A stretch of 64,000 nucleotides of DNA from Trematomus loennbergii (lineage: Eukaryota; Chordata; Actinopteri; Perciformes; Nototheniidae). The stretch's first letter is position 1. The number at the start of each line of letters is the position of its first letter. The stretch is from assembly GCA_012861695.1 (NCBI GenBank), contig JAAOOA010000279.1, forward strand, positions 262,001 through 326,000, read 5' to 3'. The position numbers and the translations under genes were made by a program. The notes under the pieces are model-generated. The model was not told where the DNA came from. It was given only the letters and a program-made list of their open reading frames with translations, and searched no databases. Positions 1 to 13,000 of this stretch are shown here, in pieces.

Positions 1-63
1 AAAAGAGAGAGGGTTGTATTTTCGGACACATATTTATGTATAAAAGACATCAAAAAGTGCAGA
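1..63 (+). mobile_element. 3' part of a TTAA-type dispersed element (truncated)
   Basis: The stretch with ACACATATTTATGTATAAAA and CATCAAAAAGTGC matches the right-hand part of the elements ending near 19976 and 42299. The match stops at about 61, so the terminal bases are missing, and the rest of the element lies outside the window. It sits about 10 bp from the donor of exon 29. Confidence 0.6.
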
Positions 64-73
64 CAGTTTGTAC

Positions 74-213
74 CATTTTCTCCTCTCCAGCTGGTTCGGA
101 GGTGTAGAAGACTTTGTAGCTGCGAACGTTTCCCACGGCAGGATCCCATCGGACCGTCAGAGTACTGATGGTAGGGTCGATCACCTTAAGGTTCTTCACT
201 CCACCCAGAGGAT
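74..213 (-). CDS. col12a1: Window exon 29: FN3-18, first half
   Basis: 140 bp, entering in phase 1 after a TATCAG acceptor and ending in phase 0 at ATG before a GTAC donor. It starts (N)[10 protein letters not shown] and holds the conserved Trp in [12 protein letters not shown], then [16 protein letters not shown], which are strands A to C' of an FN3 fold. This is the tenth FN3 after the VWA domain. Its second half lies outside the window. The donor is about 10 bp from the truncated end of a dispersed repeat (1-63). Confidence 0.88.
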
Positions 214-3200
214 CTGATAATGAAGAGCAGGAACACAACAAAGGACTTGATGACTTATCAAATCGTCAATGTACCATCATTTCGTTGATGTTCTACTGAA
301 AAGCAAGACCCAGGAATTTCAATTTCTGCGATAGTAAACGTTAATGGTGCGTTCTCATTGGACGCAAAGCAACAACAAAAAGTCGGGATAAGTGCAAATG
401 CTGTGGCTGGAATAAATCGAGTGATGCAAACTTCACTAAATCCCTTCATCCCTCCTTAACTCATCCCTTCCTTCCTTCATGGATTGAAACTCATCCCTCT
501 CTCCCAACATCCCTTCATCCTTCATCCCTCCTTCACTTTGTCCTTCCTTCACTACATCCCTTCGTCCCTCCGTCCCTTCCTCCCTTCATACCTTCATCCC
601 TCCTTCACTTCATCACTTCAACCCTTCATCCCTCCTTTCCTTCATGTATTGATCCCTTCTTCCCTATGCCCATTAATCCCTTCCTCCCTACATTCCTTGA
701 AACTCTTCCCTCCCTCCCTCCCTCCCTCTCTCCCTCTCTACATCCCTTCATCACTCCCTCTCTACATCCCTTCATCACTCCCTCTCTACATCCCTTCATC
801 ACTCCCTCTCTACATCCCTTCATCACTCCCTCTCTACATCCCTTCATCACTCCCTCTCTACATCCCTTCATCACTCCCTCTCTACATCCCTTCATCACTC
901 CCTCTCTACATCCCTTCATCACTCCCTCTCTACATCCCTTCATCACTCCCTCTCTACATCCCTTCATCACTCCCTCTCTACATCCCTTCATCACTCCTTC
1001 ACTACATCACTTCGGTACATGTTCATGAATCCTGGATTAGCACTTTTCCTCTCTCCAGGTCCAGGCTACTTCCTGGAGGACAAATCACTGGACAGACATC
1101 AGTTTGAACTCACTTGTCTTCCCGTTGGCGGACATGGACAGGCCCTCCATCTCGTGGTAGACGGGCACCACGGTGACAGTGTATTCTGTGTTGGGATCCA
1201 GGCTTTTCAGCACGGTAGAAGTGGTCGTTCCTGTCACCTGGTCCTGGGGGAGGAAGAGGAAGAGAAATGTTAGAAAAATATCCCTCGTCACCGGCTTGAG
1301 CTTCAATCTCAGGATCCATGTATGTGTGATCCTCTCCAGAATGGAAGTAGTCATCACATACAGAGCATCAACTAGTTCTTGAACAGTGTCCTTCACATGC
1401 TGATATCCAAGAGAGGAATAGAAAGCAGTATTCAATGTTTACTTCAGATTAGCTCCACGTCAGAAATGAGCATGCTTGTCATATGTCTATCTCCATAGAG
1501 GCTGAATCATCATGTTAATCACATAGCTATCATATGCCTCAAACAGTCCTGATGCTCTTCTAGGTAATCATACATCCTGTCATGTTCACAGCTACAGTTG
1601 GGATACCTTTGTTAGCATGTTGCTCTCATATTGGAAGAGGACATTCACTATTTTCCCAACAAGAAACTACTTTGAACTGGTTGAACTGAAAAACATGGAG
1701 GAAAAGAAAGAAAAGGGAGGTTTGGCAGAGGAGAGACAATTTCCCAGTTGAATGTTCTGCGAGCCCAGATTTCTTGGAAACAAGTCCAAACTGTCTCAAA
1801 CAGAAACAGGAAGAGAAACAGAAGAAGTTTAAAGACAAAGAGCAGAAATATTCTGCGTCCAAAACTTTCCAGTAAAGCACCAAAGCTTCTGCTGCGAGTA
1901 TAAATCTGATTTTTGTCCACTTCACGGTAATCCAATAGTAAGTCCTGAAATCTGCCAATAAGATGATCTGTTTCCAAGTCAAATCATCTCATGCACGACA
2001 TTCCTCAAATCAAGTGACAATACCTCAATAAACTGTCACTGCTTTATGGAAAACAGTAGAAACTGCCTCTGCAATGTTTCACATTAGTGGTTATAAAATG
2101 TACATTTCTTAACATTATCCATCTTTTGATAACATATAACTCTTTTTTCCCTGGAAACATGCGTAACCATCTCAAGCTGCTGGCTTTTCTCCGTTTGTGT
2201 TGAGAAGACTTGAATTTAAGGCCAAAAATAAAAAGATTATCCTACAATATGAGAGAGGACATAAACAACTTTTCCAGAAGAGTGAGCAGAACAGAAGCAG
2301 CCCTGTTCCTCCAGAAAATAGAAAAGGCTTTGTATGTTGCATGCATTGATCAAATGTGGTTCTTTTTTTACTTATTTGGACTGTTGTTCCTAAACCTGCT
2401 AAAAACATTGTTATTATTATGTATTTATTCTATATTTTATTTATATTTTTTGATCTCCCTGAACTCGTGTAAACTCTCACCTGACGTAGGTTAGGGTACA
2501 CTTGTCTAAGAAAACCTGTTAAAATGACCTGTGTTTCATTCTTTCTGCTGCCTGACACCTGCATTTCCTTCCAAGGATTACAAAATCTTTATCTGATCTT
2601 AATGTTCCGTTAACTGTCAAGTGGGAACTAAGTCTTTTTTTGTGCGTTCTTGTGTTTCTCTTATTTTCCTACGATACTGTTATGATTGGCTGTGAATAAG
2701 AAAATATGAAAGACAGACCATCTATTTCTATTTATTAAATTCTTTTGAGAAAGGGGCCGGTGATATCAGATTATTTTCTTCTCCCTGCTCCTTTTCAGGT
2801 AAGGTGTGTTAATAGAGACATGTTCTGTAAACAATTGTTATACATTAAGTTGTGCATACCATGAACGGAACACATACAAATTAAATGAATATTTCGGTCT
2901 CTCTCTCACCACTTCCTGCTCTCCTCCAGCCACAGGGACCCAGGTCACGATGTATTCTCGCACCGTCCCCTCGGCCGCGTCCCAGCGGACGTTCAGAGAG
3001 CTCGTCGTGGGGTCGGTCACCTGCAGGTTCCTCGCAAAGCCCAGCGGCTCTGAAACAGGAAGTCAGCGCCAAACAGGAAGTGAGCATTTGGAGCGCAGAG
3101 TCACACAGCTGTTAGTGTCCAGATGTGTCAGAAAAAGACTGTTTTCTGGCTGCCGTTAGCTGTCAGTGATTAAATTGATGCTGCTTTGTTACCACTGGGG

Positions 3201-3917
3201 AAAAGAGTCAAATTCATCTTCACTCGCCAAGCCACATGTCTAGTTTTCTTCAAAGAATAACATTCAAGTAAAATATTTGATACTTCTGGTAATACGATGG
3301 GGAAGGCGAGCAGAATCTAAGAAAAAACATGAAGCAAGTGGTTCCTTCAAAAAAACTCAATTTGTCCGACGTTTTTCCCGTAAAAATACTACTTCAATAT
3401 CACTCATTTCTGTTCATCTTCTTGGTATACACATTACATTTGTCTATTTGTTTCCCTCTCTTTTCTGCTTTCTTACTGTGTCTCTACCTTCACCTTTCAC
3501 TATCCATCAACTGTTATACTCTGCACTTAATATCAAGCATTTATTTATATTCTTAATTCATGTGCAATGCCTTGTTAACATGCTGCTGTAACAAAACCAA
3601 AATAAAATTATGGATCAATTAAGTACGTCTTATCTGTATCAATCTGTTTGATGATTCCTTGGAGGTTCAGGTGCTTTTTTTTAAGGTTTATTCAAGCTCT
3701 AGAACTCGTGTAAAGACGTAGAAATCAAACGTTTAAAAGTTGAAACACTGACTTGTCTTCCCGATGTCGCTGAGGCTCGGCCCGTCTCCCTCGGCGTAAA
3801 CTGGAACGACGGTGATGGTGTAACGGGTGTCCGGAAGCAGCTTCTCCAACACCGTCTTAGTGGTGCTCTCTGACACTTGCTCCTACACACACACACACGC
3901 ACACGCACACGCACACA

Positions 3918-4001
<84 letters not shown>

Positions 4002-7000
4002 TGAACACACTGTCCTCCTCCACCGTTAGGATCAGCAGAGCTCCACAAAAAAACGATGTCTCCCTTAAACTAAATAAGATAAGATAATTGATCAAATTGA
4101 ACTTTATTTATCCCCGAAAAGCAGGCGTTTATAGCAGCAACAGGGTCAGAGTAACTATTGAAACGTAATATCACTGTTTAACTGGTAACTCTCATGTATT
4201 TAGTGGCAATATTCACAGCTTTTGACCGTCTAAAATAATAAGAATAATTAGATTTTTTCTGACAGAAATGTCTCTTATAACTGTTTTTAGGCAATCATTC
4301 AATTTCCTTTTTTAATATTAATAATGATAATAATATATTTTATTTATAAAGCGCTTTTCTTGAAACTCAAAGACACTTTCCAGAGTAAAAATGCATAACA
4401 ACATAAATAAAACACACTTAAAACACAACATTAAGTACAGATTAAAAGTGGTTCTGACAAAACGTTTTTTAACATAATTTGACCCTCTACATTTGTTTAA
4501 AAGATATATTTAACTTCAGTTTACCTCAGGAGAAAAAAGTACTTACAACCATAATAACTTTTAGGCACATTTATTCATTAAAATTAATTAACTTAATTAT
4601 CTGTTGTTTTCCTTCTTAACCCCACAATCAACATATACACCCCACACAAGCAGCACTGAACTCCTCTGGTTAAGTACTTTAACATTTTGGGTAAATGATG
4701 TCATCGTCAGAGACCAACGCAGCGTTTCTACGAGACACAAACACGTCCGTCAGCCAGATGTTGTTTCCCGCTCTCTACAGTCTCAAAGAGCGGGATTTAC
4801 AGCCACTTATTCTCTAAAAGCTGCGCTGCAGGAACACAAAGCCCACGTTGACGGATGAAAAAGGCTTTTGGTGCTTTTGTGATGCATGATGGGATTATCC
4901 TGTCAGAGAGGGTGACGTCACTTTGATCCTTTGATCGCTTTGTGTCTGAATTCAAACACAGTCTGACTTTTATCTTCGCTTCTGCTGCAGGACTGGGACA
5001 TTTTGAAGCTTCAAGATGGAAAAGACGGACTAACCAGGTCGTTTTTTTACACCTACATGTCGTGAGGAAACTTGACCAGATTTGATTTACTTTTTACTGC
5101 AGGCATTGAGAGGTTTCCCCCTGATTTGAAGTGTAAAAATCTGAAAGCATGACATCACTAAATCCCCGCTGAACGCTTCGATCGTTTTGTGTCTGAATTC
5201 AAACACAGTCTGACTTTTATCTGACCTTCTGCTGCAGGACTGGGACATTTTGAAGCTTAAAGATCAACTAACCAGGTTGATTTTTACACATACATATCAT
5301 GATGAAATGTGACTGGATTGTATTTGTTTGAACTGCAAGCATTGAGAGGTTTCCCCCTGATTTTACGTGTAAAGATCTAAAAGCATGACGTCACTAAATC
5401 CCCGCTTAAAACCCACCTGTTGTCCTTAGTGTTTTGACATCTTGTAGACTGTTGCTTTTATTGCTTTTAAATGGTCTATTGTTTTAACTTGTACTTGTTT
5501 TATAGTGTGTGAGCTGAGCTGTGGGATTTCTGTATGTGTGTGTTTATTTGTCTGTACAGCACTTTGGTCTGGAGGTTTTAAAGTGCATTTGATCTAATTT
5601 TATGAATAAAACGTTTTATAATGATGAAATAAAGAGTGTTACCACGATCTCCAGGCCTCCGTCCAGGGGCTGTAGATCACTTTGTATCCCTGCACGTTCC
5701 CATCAGCTGGGCTCCAGCTCACCGTCAGGGTGGTGATGGAGGGGTCGATCACCTGCATGTTGCCCACGCCGCTCAACGGCACTACGGCAGGGAAATGACA
5801 TTCATTTATATCATATTATTACAGACCTTCAGGTGGAAGTATTGGAGTACAAATACTTTGTTACTGTACATGTTTCTGGTATCAGTACTTTACTCCACTA
5901 CTGATTTTTCTGACGAGTTTTTACTTTGACTTCTTACATTTTGAACACAAATATCTGTACTTTCTACTTCTTACATGTTGAACACAAATACCTGTACTTT
6001 CTACTTCTTACATGTTGAACACAAATACCTGTACTTTCTACTTCTTACATTTTGAACACAAATACCTGTACTTTCTACTTCTTACATGTTGAACCCAAAT
6101 ACCTGTACTTTCTACTTCTTACATGTTGAACCCAAATACCTGTACTTTCTACTTCTTACATGTTGAACCCAAATACCTGTACTTTCTACTTCTTACATGT
6201 TGAACACAAATACCTGTACTTTCTACTTCTTACATGTTGAACCCAAATACCTGTACTTTCTACTTCTTACATGTTGAACACAAATACCTGTACTTTCTAC
6301 TTCTTACATGTTGAACACAAATACCTGTACTTTCTACTTCTCTCATTTCCCAAACAGCTGGTTCCTTTAGTTTGAATGTGTGTTTGGTGCGTGATCATTA
6401 TTATTTAGAGTCATTGCGTGCCTATTGATTTGAACACGATCCGTGTATCCATCATTTCCTGGTCTTCTCTAAAGAAGAGGGACCAATGAAAACGTTGTCA
6501 TGTTGCCGTTGTTCAGCATGGAAACATTCATTAGCTAACAATGACATTATTGTTCTATTAATATAAAGGGAGGTCAGGTACTCTTTAAAACAGCTGCTAG
6601 TTATGGGTACTTTTTACTGAAGTACATTTCAAAGCCCTCTTTACTTTGACTTGAGTAAATGTATAGAAATCTTTTAACTTTACTTTTTGTATGCCTTTTT
6701 CTCGCTTGTCTTTTTTAATATTTTATTTATATTAATGTTAGACATATTAACGATGTAGATATATGCTTGTATACGTTTCTGAACATGAAATAAAACGGGG
6801 TATCGTACGTGTCTTCCCGTTCTCTGACTGGCGCCTCCCCTCTCTGGCGGGATTGTCATTCCTCACTTTGTTCGACTATCGTTTTATTCATTCTTTCTGC
6901 TGTTTTTTCACTTTTTACGACAGACTTTCTCTTTTTCACTCTTTTTGGATGTTGTTTTTTTTTCATTTTTTGTCTGTTTTATCAATTTCTTTCGACAGTT

Positions 7001-10000
7001 CCGGACCTGTCATTTTTTTCACTTTTTTTGAATCTTAGAAAGTAAGATAGACATATTAACTATGTAGATACAGCTCGTATAGGTTAAGCGTTTGGAGAAC
7101 CAGGAAAAGCGCTATATAAATAACATGTCATATTATTATAGTTGCTGAACGTGAAATATAAGAGGTAACCTACGCGTCTTCCCGTTCTCAGACTGGCGCC
7201 TCCCCTCTCTGGCGGGATACACCGGCAGCACGGAGACGGTGTACGGCGTGTCGGGCAGAAGGTTCCTCAGGATGATGTTCGTGGTTCCTGCGGGGACTTG
7301 CTCCTGTTCACAGAGATTCAGAATAAAGAGTCATTCAGACCGGAAGTCTCCAAACAGGCCGGATCTGTTTCGTCCGGAAAAATATGTCCGACAAATTCAA
7401 TCTCTCGGGTCATAATGTCGGATACAAAAATAACCCTCTTTAAGCACAAAATTAAGTCAATTAGAAACAGGCAATTAACCAATTAAATAGGAAGTAATTC
7501 TTCCTCGGAGTCTCACCATCTCTCTCGGCCCCCGGCTGCAGGAACGAAGAACACTTTGTAGAGTCGGACGGCTCCATCCGCGGGGTCCCAGTTGACCTTC
7601 AGAGAGGTCATGGTGGGGTCGCTCACCCGCAGGTTCTTCACCCCCCCCAGAGGTCCTGGACAAGTTAAGAGATAAGATAAGATAAGATAAGATAAGATAA
7701 GATAAGATGGATCTTTATTAGTCCCCGTGGGGAGATTCAGTATTTTAACAGCAACACGGTGAGAATGAAAAACAGCACAGATTCACACAAGATTAGAGAT
7801 GAATATTAATTAATGTTGATTGTGTATATATAGGTATATACATATTTGTATACATATTTGTATTTTTGTATTCGGGATTGTGGGAAACGGTATTTCGATC
7901 ACAAACTGAAAGATTGACAATAAAGATGACTTTGACTTTGACTAATAAAATGAAAGATAAAATGAAAGATACAATTAAAATGATATACAGTTAAGTAACT
8001 TTAAAATAAGAAATGAATTAAAATGAACATACTGTATATACATATTTGGGTCATATATACATATAAGATAAGATGTATGTGTGTCTGTAAAAGTTATTGT
8101 GAAAACAGAGTGTATTTTATGTCCAGTACTTGTGTCACATTGTTGACCCACGAGGGCAGGTTTAAGAACATGTTGTTTTGTTTTGTCAAAGAACCATATT
8201 GTTTAACTTTCACAAGGTCGGACTTTCTAGGACTTTTTCCATCAGCGTTGTCGTCTTACGTGTCTTGCCGTTCTCAGTCATGGTCTTGCCGTCTCTGCCA
8301 AGGTAAACAGGAACCAGAGAGACGGAGTAGAGCGTGTCGGGCTGCAGCGAGCGGAGCACGGTGCTGGTGGTTCCTGCAGACACTGTTTCCTGAAGTAAAC
8401 AAATCACACACATCAGCTGCTGACACACACACGCAGCTATGGCAGGATGATCAGCTTTAAGGAGGCCTTTCTGCACACGTGCATGCCTTAATCAAAGATA
8501 ATGTTTAAGTTCACACCCCTTGTTGTTAAATACCAACTATGTGCAATTTTCTGCTGTAACAAATGTACATGTCCCCTGTGTGGGACGAATGAAGGTATTC
8601 TGGTTCTGATTCTTTAGTCTGAAACACTATGGAGAGACGTAGAGGTTAGTCAGGTGTGTTTCATGCTTTCTTCAAAACAACTAAGCAGTTTTTATTATCG
8701 CAAAGGTTCAAGGTTAGTTCAAGGTTAGTTTATTTGTACAGCACATGTTAAGAAACTTCAAAGGCAATTCATAAAAGCGATAAAATACTGGCTGCAGCTA
8801 AAAGTGCAAAGATAAGGCTTAAAGGGTCTCAGGATAGGCTGCATTAAAGAGAACCCAGGGTTAAAGCAAAGGACTTTAAAGCTCTCCTATTGAGCAAAAT
8901 GCACTTTTTGATGTCTTTAAATAATCTTTAAATCTTTCAAATGTCCTGTCTTCATGCACGAAGGTACAACATGTCTTCCTGTTTCCTACACACACTCAGC
9001 TGACAGGAAGTGGTCCTACCAGTCCTACCATGCTCTCAGCTCCTCCTGCAGCGGGGACATAGATGACTTTGTACTCCTTCACTCGGCCGTCAGCCGGCTC
9101 CCAGCGAGCGTTCAGAGTCGTCATGGTGGGGTTCAACACCTGCAGGTTCCTCACCCCCCCCAGGGGCTCTGAGCGGGAGCAAACACAGCTGGTTACTACC
9201 AACACTTTATACACATATATGGCATGGCAAGTTTATTTATATAGCACTTTTCAACACAAGGCAATTCAAAGTGCTTTCCAAAAGACACTAAGAGCATAAA
9301 ACACATCAGAAACATTCAAAAGCAAAGATAATAAAACATGAAAAAGTTACAGTGCCGTGTGAGATGTGAATAGTTCCATTAAAAGCAAAAAGAAAAGTCT
9401 TCAGCCTGGATTTAAAAGTAGTCAGAGTTGCAGCGGACCTGCAGGTTTCTGGGAGTTTGTTCCAGATATAAGACAAGACCCCTCACCACATTCTCACATC
9501 CCTCTACGTCTAGTCTTCCCGTGACATTATAGTTCTTTTGCCACTTTTCTAACCTTTTTATATTCCTTTCATCCTTCTCTTTCATCCATTGTGCATCCCC
9601 AGACAAACATGTTCCCGTTTCACTGTCACGTGAACCCATCTGAATGTGTTCTAGAATAGTAATCATGTGTTTTAAGCCATACTAGAGAGTATTCATTTAG
9701 TTTCTGAAAGGAGGCATACCTATTTCTGTGGCCAACAGTTGTCTACATTGGCCTGTGAGGTATATCAGCAGAAAAGGGTCATTGAATCTAGGATTATTCA
9801 AATATAAAATGCAATATAATACTGTATCAGGTCAGGAAGAGTTCAGCTACGCATGCAGTCTGAGGAGTGTCTAAGCTGTAAGACTCTCTTAGTCTATAGG
9901 CATTACACTAGTGACTGCTTTGCTGCAAGGTCATGTGTCTCTTATAATGCTGTACAGCGATATCATATTTAACTTCAACCATCTCTGTGTTTTATTGATT

Positions 10001-13000
10001 CTTCTTTGTCTTATTCTTAAAGAGTGTTACGTCAAAACTGGAACTCTCGACCCACTCAAATCAAAGACAAACATACATATCCCACCTTTACAGCTCACTT
10101 AAAAACATGTGTGTTACATGTTGTGATCGTGGACCCCTGGTTTCTGTTTTGATTGTGACGTGCTATATGTAACATGTATGTAGTAACGTGTGTTGTTTGC
10201 ATTTTATTCTTTCACCTCTATCTATTTGTCTTCCATCCTTTCTTTGTAACTAATGCTGTTGATGTGTTGTGATTTTAAAAAGGTGTCTGTTATCATCTGG
10301 ACAACAGCTGGAAATGAGCAATGTTGGCTAAAGCTGCTCCATTTACTGTTTTAGTGACAGTTGATCAATGGGGACTGTCCACGACACTATGAACAAATAC
10401 ACTAAACTAAATCCACAATGTTTTTGTGGTGTCTCTTACTGGTCTGTCCCTCTCCGGAGATGTCTCTGCTGACTCCTGTTGGATAAACTGCTGCCACCGT
10501 GATGGAGTACTGGGTGTCTGGGTCCAGCTTCTGCAGATCACGCTCGTCTTCTTCCCGCCAACCTGCGTCTGTGAAACAGGAAACAGGAAGTCAGCAAAAT
10601 GCTTTATATCTCTTCAGAGCGACACGGCGTTCATCAACAGAGAGACGAGAGGCAGACACAGCTCGGACAGGTGTTAATGTTCACTGTCTCTGGCCTTTAA
10701 TGAATACCAGCTGCAAAAACTTCAGGATTTCTTCTACTTTTTCTCCCAAAACAAACTATATTTGATCATAAAATATTATATATAAGGCATAAAAAGATAT
10801 GTACATTTGCTTTATTCCCAACGTGGACATTTACTATTTACTATATTGACATGTTTGGAGCATTATCCCATTAAATCCACTGTGAGTTACAGCAAGACGT
10901 GGAAATGCACGATTTTCCTAAGTTTTCCGAGCATTTTCCAACGTATTCCTTTCTGAGGTGCAATACCACCTGGTTTATAGCTATTATTCTTCCTGGTAGT
11001 TCACTATATTTACCAATGAAATAACATATATCATCAGCGTAGAACCACACCTTAAATAATATATAGTTTTCTTTATATGTGCACCATTCCCAAAGTGGAC
11101 ATTTACCATTTTCCTACGTTTCCCATTATATTCCTCTGTGAGTTACAGCAAGACCACCTGCTTCACAACCATTATCCCTCTCAACCGTCACTACACTTCA
11201 TAATAAACTAACATTTATAATCAGTGTTGAACCACAACTTAAATAATATATAGTTGTCTGTATATTTGCACTATTCCCAACGTGGACATTTACTTTTTTC
11301 CTTCATTTTCGGAGCATTTTTTCCCATTATATTCCTCTGTGAGTTACAGCACGACCACCTGGTTCACAACCACTAACCCTCTCAACCGTCACTACACTTC
11401 ATAATAAACTAACATTTATCATCAGCGTAGAACTGCACCTAACCCTAACCCTAACCCTCAAGACCACCTGATTTATCGTTATAATTCCTCGAAACACTTC
11501 ACTATATTTACCAATAGAGCATATATCATCAGCGTAGATCTGCACCTATAGAGGTCTATTATATCCGCACCATTCCCAAAGCGACATTTTCCTGCATATA
11601 TTCCTTCATGAGTTACAGCAAGACCACCTGGTTCACAACCATTATCCCCGTCAACCGTCACTACACTTCATAATAAAATAAAATGCATCATCCGCAGCGA
11701 ACAGCACCTAAAGTCCTCCATTAATATTCGCACAATTCCCAATCCTATCTTCTATTTTCCTCCATCTTTCCGCGCAGTGAGTAGACTCTGATCTGCACAA
11801 ACAAGTGAAATCATCGCCTGCTGTCAGAGAAGAGATGACGACGGCAGCTGCTCTCCGTCCAGGATCAGACGAGCTTCAGCCAGATTCAAAACCGCTGACA
11901 TCATGATTCCCACTGTCATAACATCTCAGGGACACAATCAAATTCCTCTCGTACGTTTTTCCTTTCAACTTATTTCCACCGTGGAGTCACGCTGCAGGAA
12001 TGTGAGACACCTCAGATCCAAACAAAACGTCAAAAAGTGACAAAGGACTCGGAGACAGCGCTGGAGGCGATCTGCTGAAATCCTTCAGGACGTCTCGGAG
12101 CATCTCAAGAGATTTGAAACCCAAACCTGGACTGACAACGCTGACGATGGGAATGATGGTGAGTCTCATTAGAGGAGGATTTCAGATCACAGTTCATCGA
12201 TCTGAGGAAATACTCAATATGTGTTTTGTCTTCAACGTCATGTTGAAGACAAAACACATATTGAGTATTTCCTCAGATCGTAGGAGTCGATCCAGACTGG
12301 GAGACATTTGACTTTAAGAGGAACTGCTTTTCTAATACACGTATCCGATTTATTTATTAAATGCTTAGTTATTTAGTTTACCAAAATATAACTTTGGCTG
12401 TTAGTTCGGTAACATTTTGGTAAATCCTGTTTTTTAAAGGTTGTGTTCAAGGAGGTGTTTCATATTTTTTTTAAAGCACCTGTCCCTTATTGGGAGATCA
12501 GTCTAAGTGTAAGTCTTTAACAGGTGTAGTTTTTTAGTTTATCACATTTTTTTGGTAAAAATAAATAGTCTTTAATTATTGGGTCAAATTGCAGAAATGT
12601 GCAGGAAGTATTAATGCAATACAAAATAAGCTTTGTTATACTCAAAGCACTTCTGCGTTTCTTTAAAGTTGTCGTTGTTTTTGGACCTTAAATCCAAAAA
12701 GCAACACTATTTTTTCAGCGAAAATCTGATACTAAAAAGGGGAATAATGTGAGTTTAGGCACAAAAAAAGCATGGAAATCCTTAAAAGTCGAGGTCAATA
12801 AGACAATAAGTTCTTCAAATGTGCTTTAAGATCACTTGTATACTAATTGTACATAACTAAAGGTTAAATTGCATGAATTTAGTGGAACTTGTGTCCTTTT
12901 CCTGCAAGAAACATCTATCTTTTCACCAATTCAACTTTGTTTTCAGTCCTTTAAAATAACTTTAACATTCCTTACTCTCAATGATCTATTCTGCAAAAAC

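Noticed and set aside
484..1107. 207-codon plus-strand frame with LPLYIPSS repeats
   Set aside because: It is the translation of the 24-bp array and pyrimidine tract; the opposite strand and a second frame are open too.
11987..12311. Short frames on both strands around the hairpin
   Set aside because: They read through the inverted repeat and have no recognised family.
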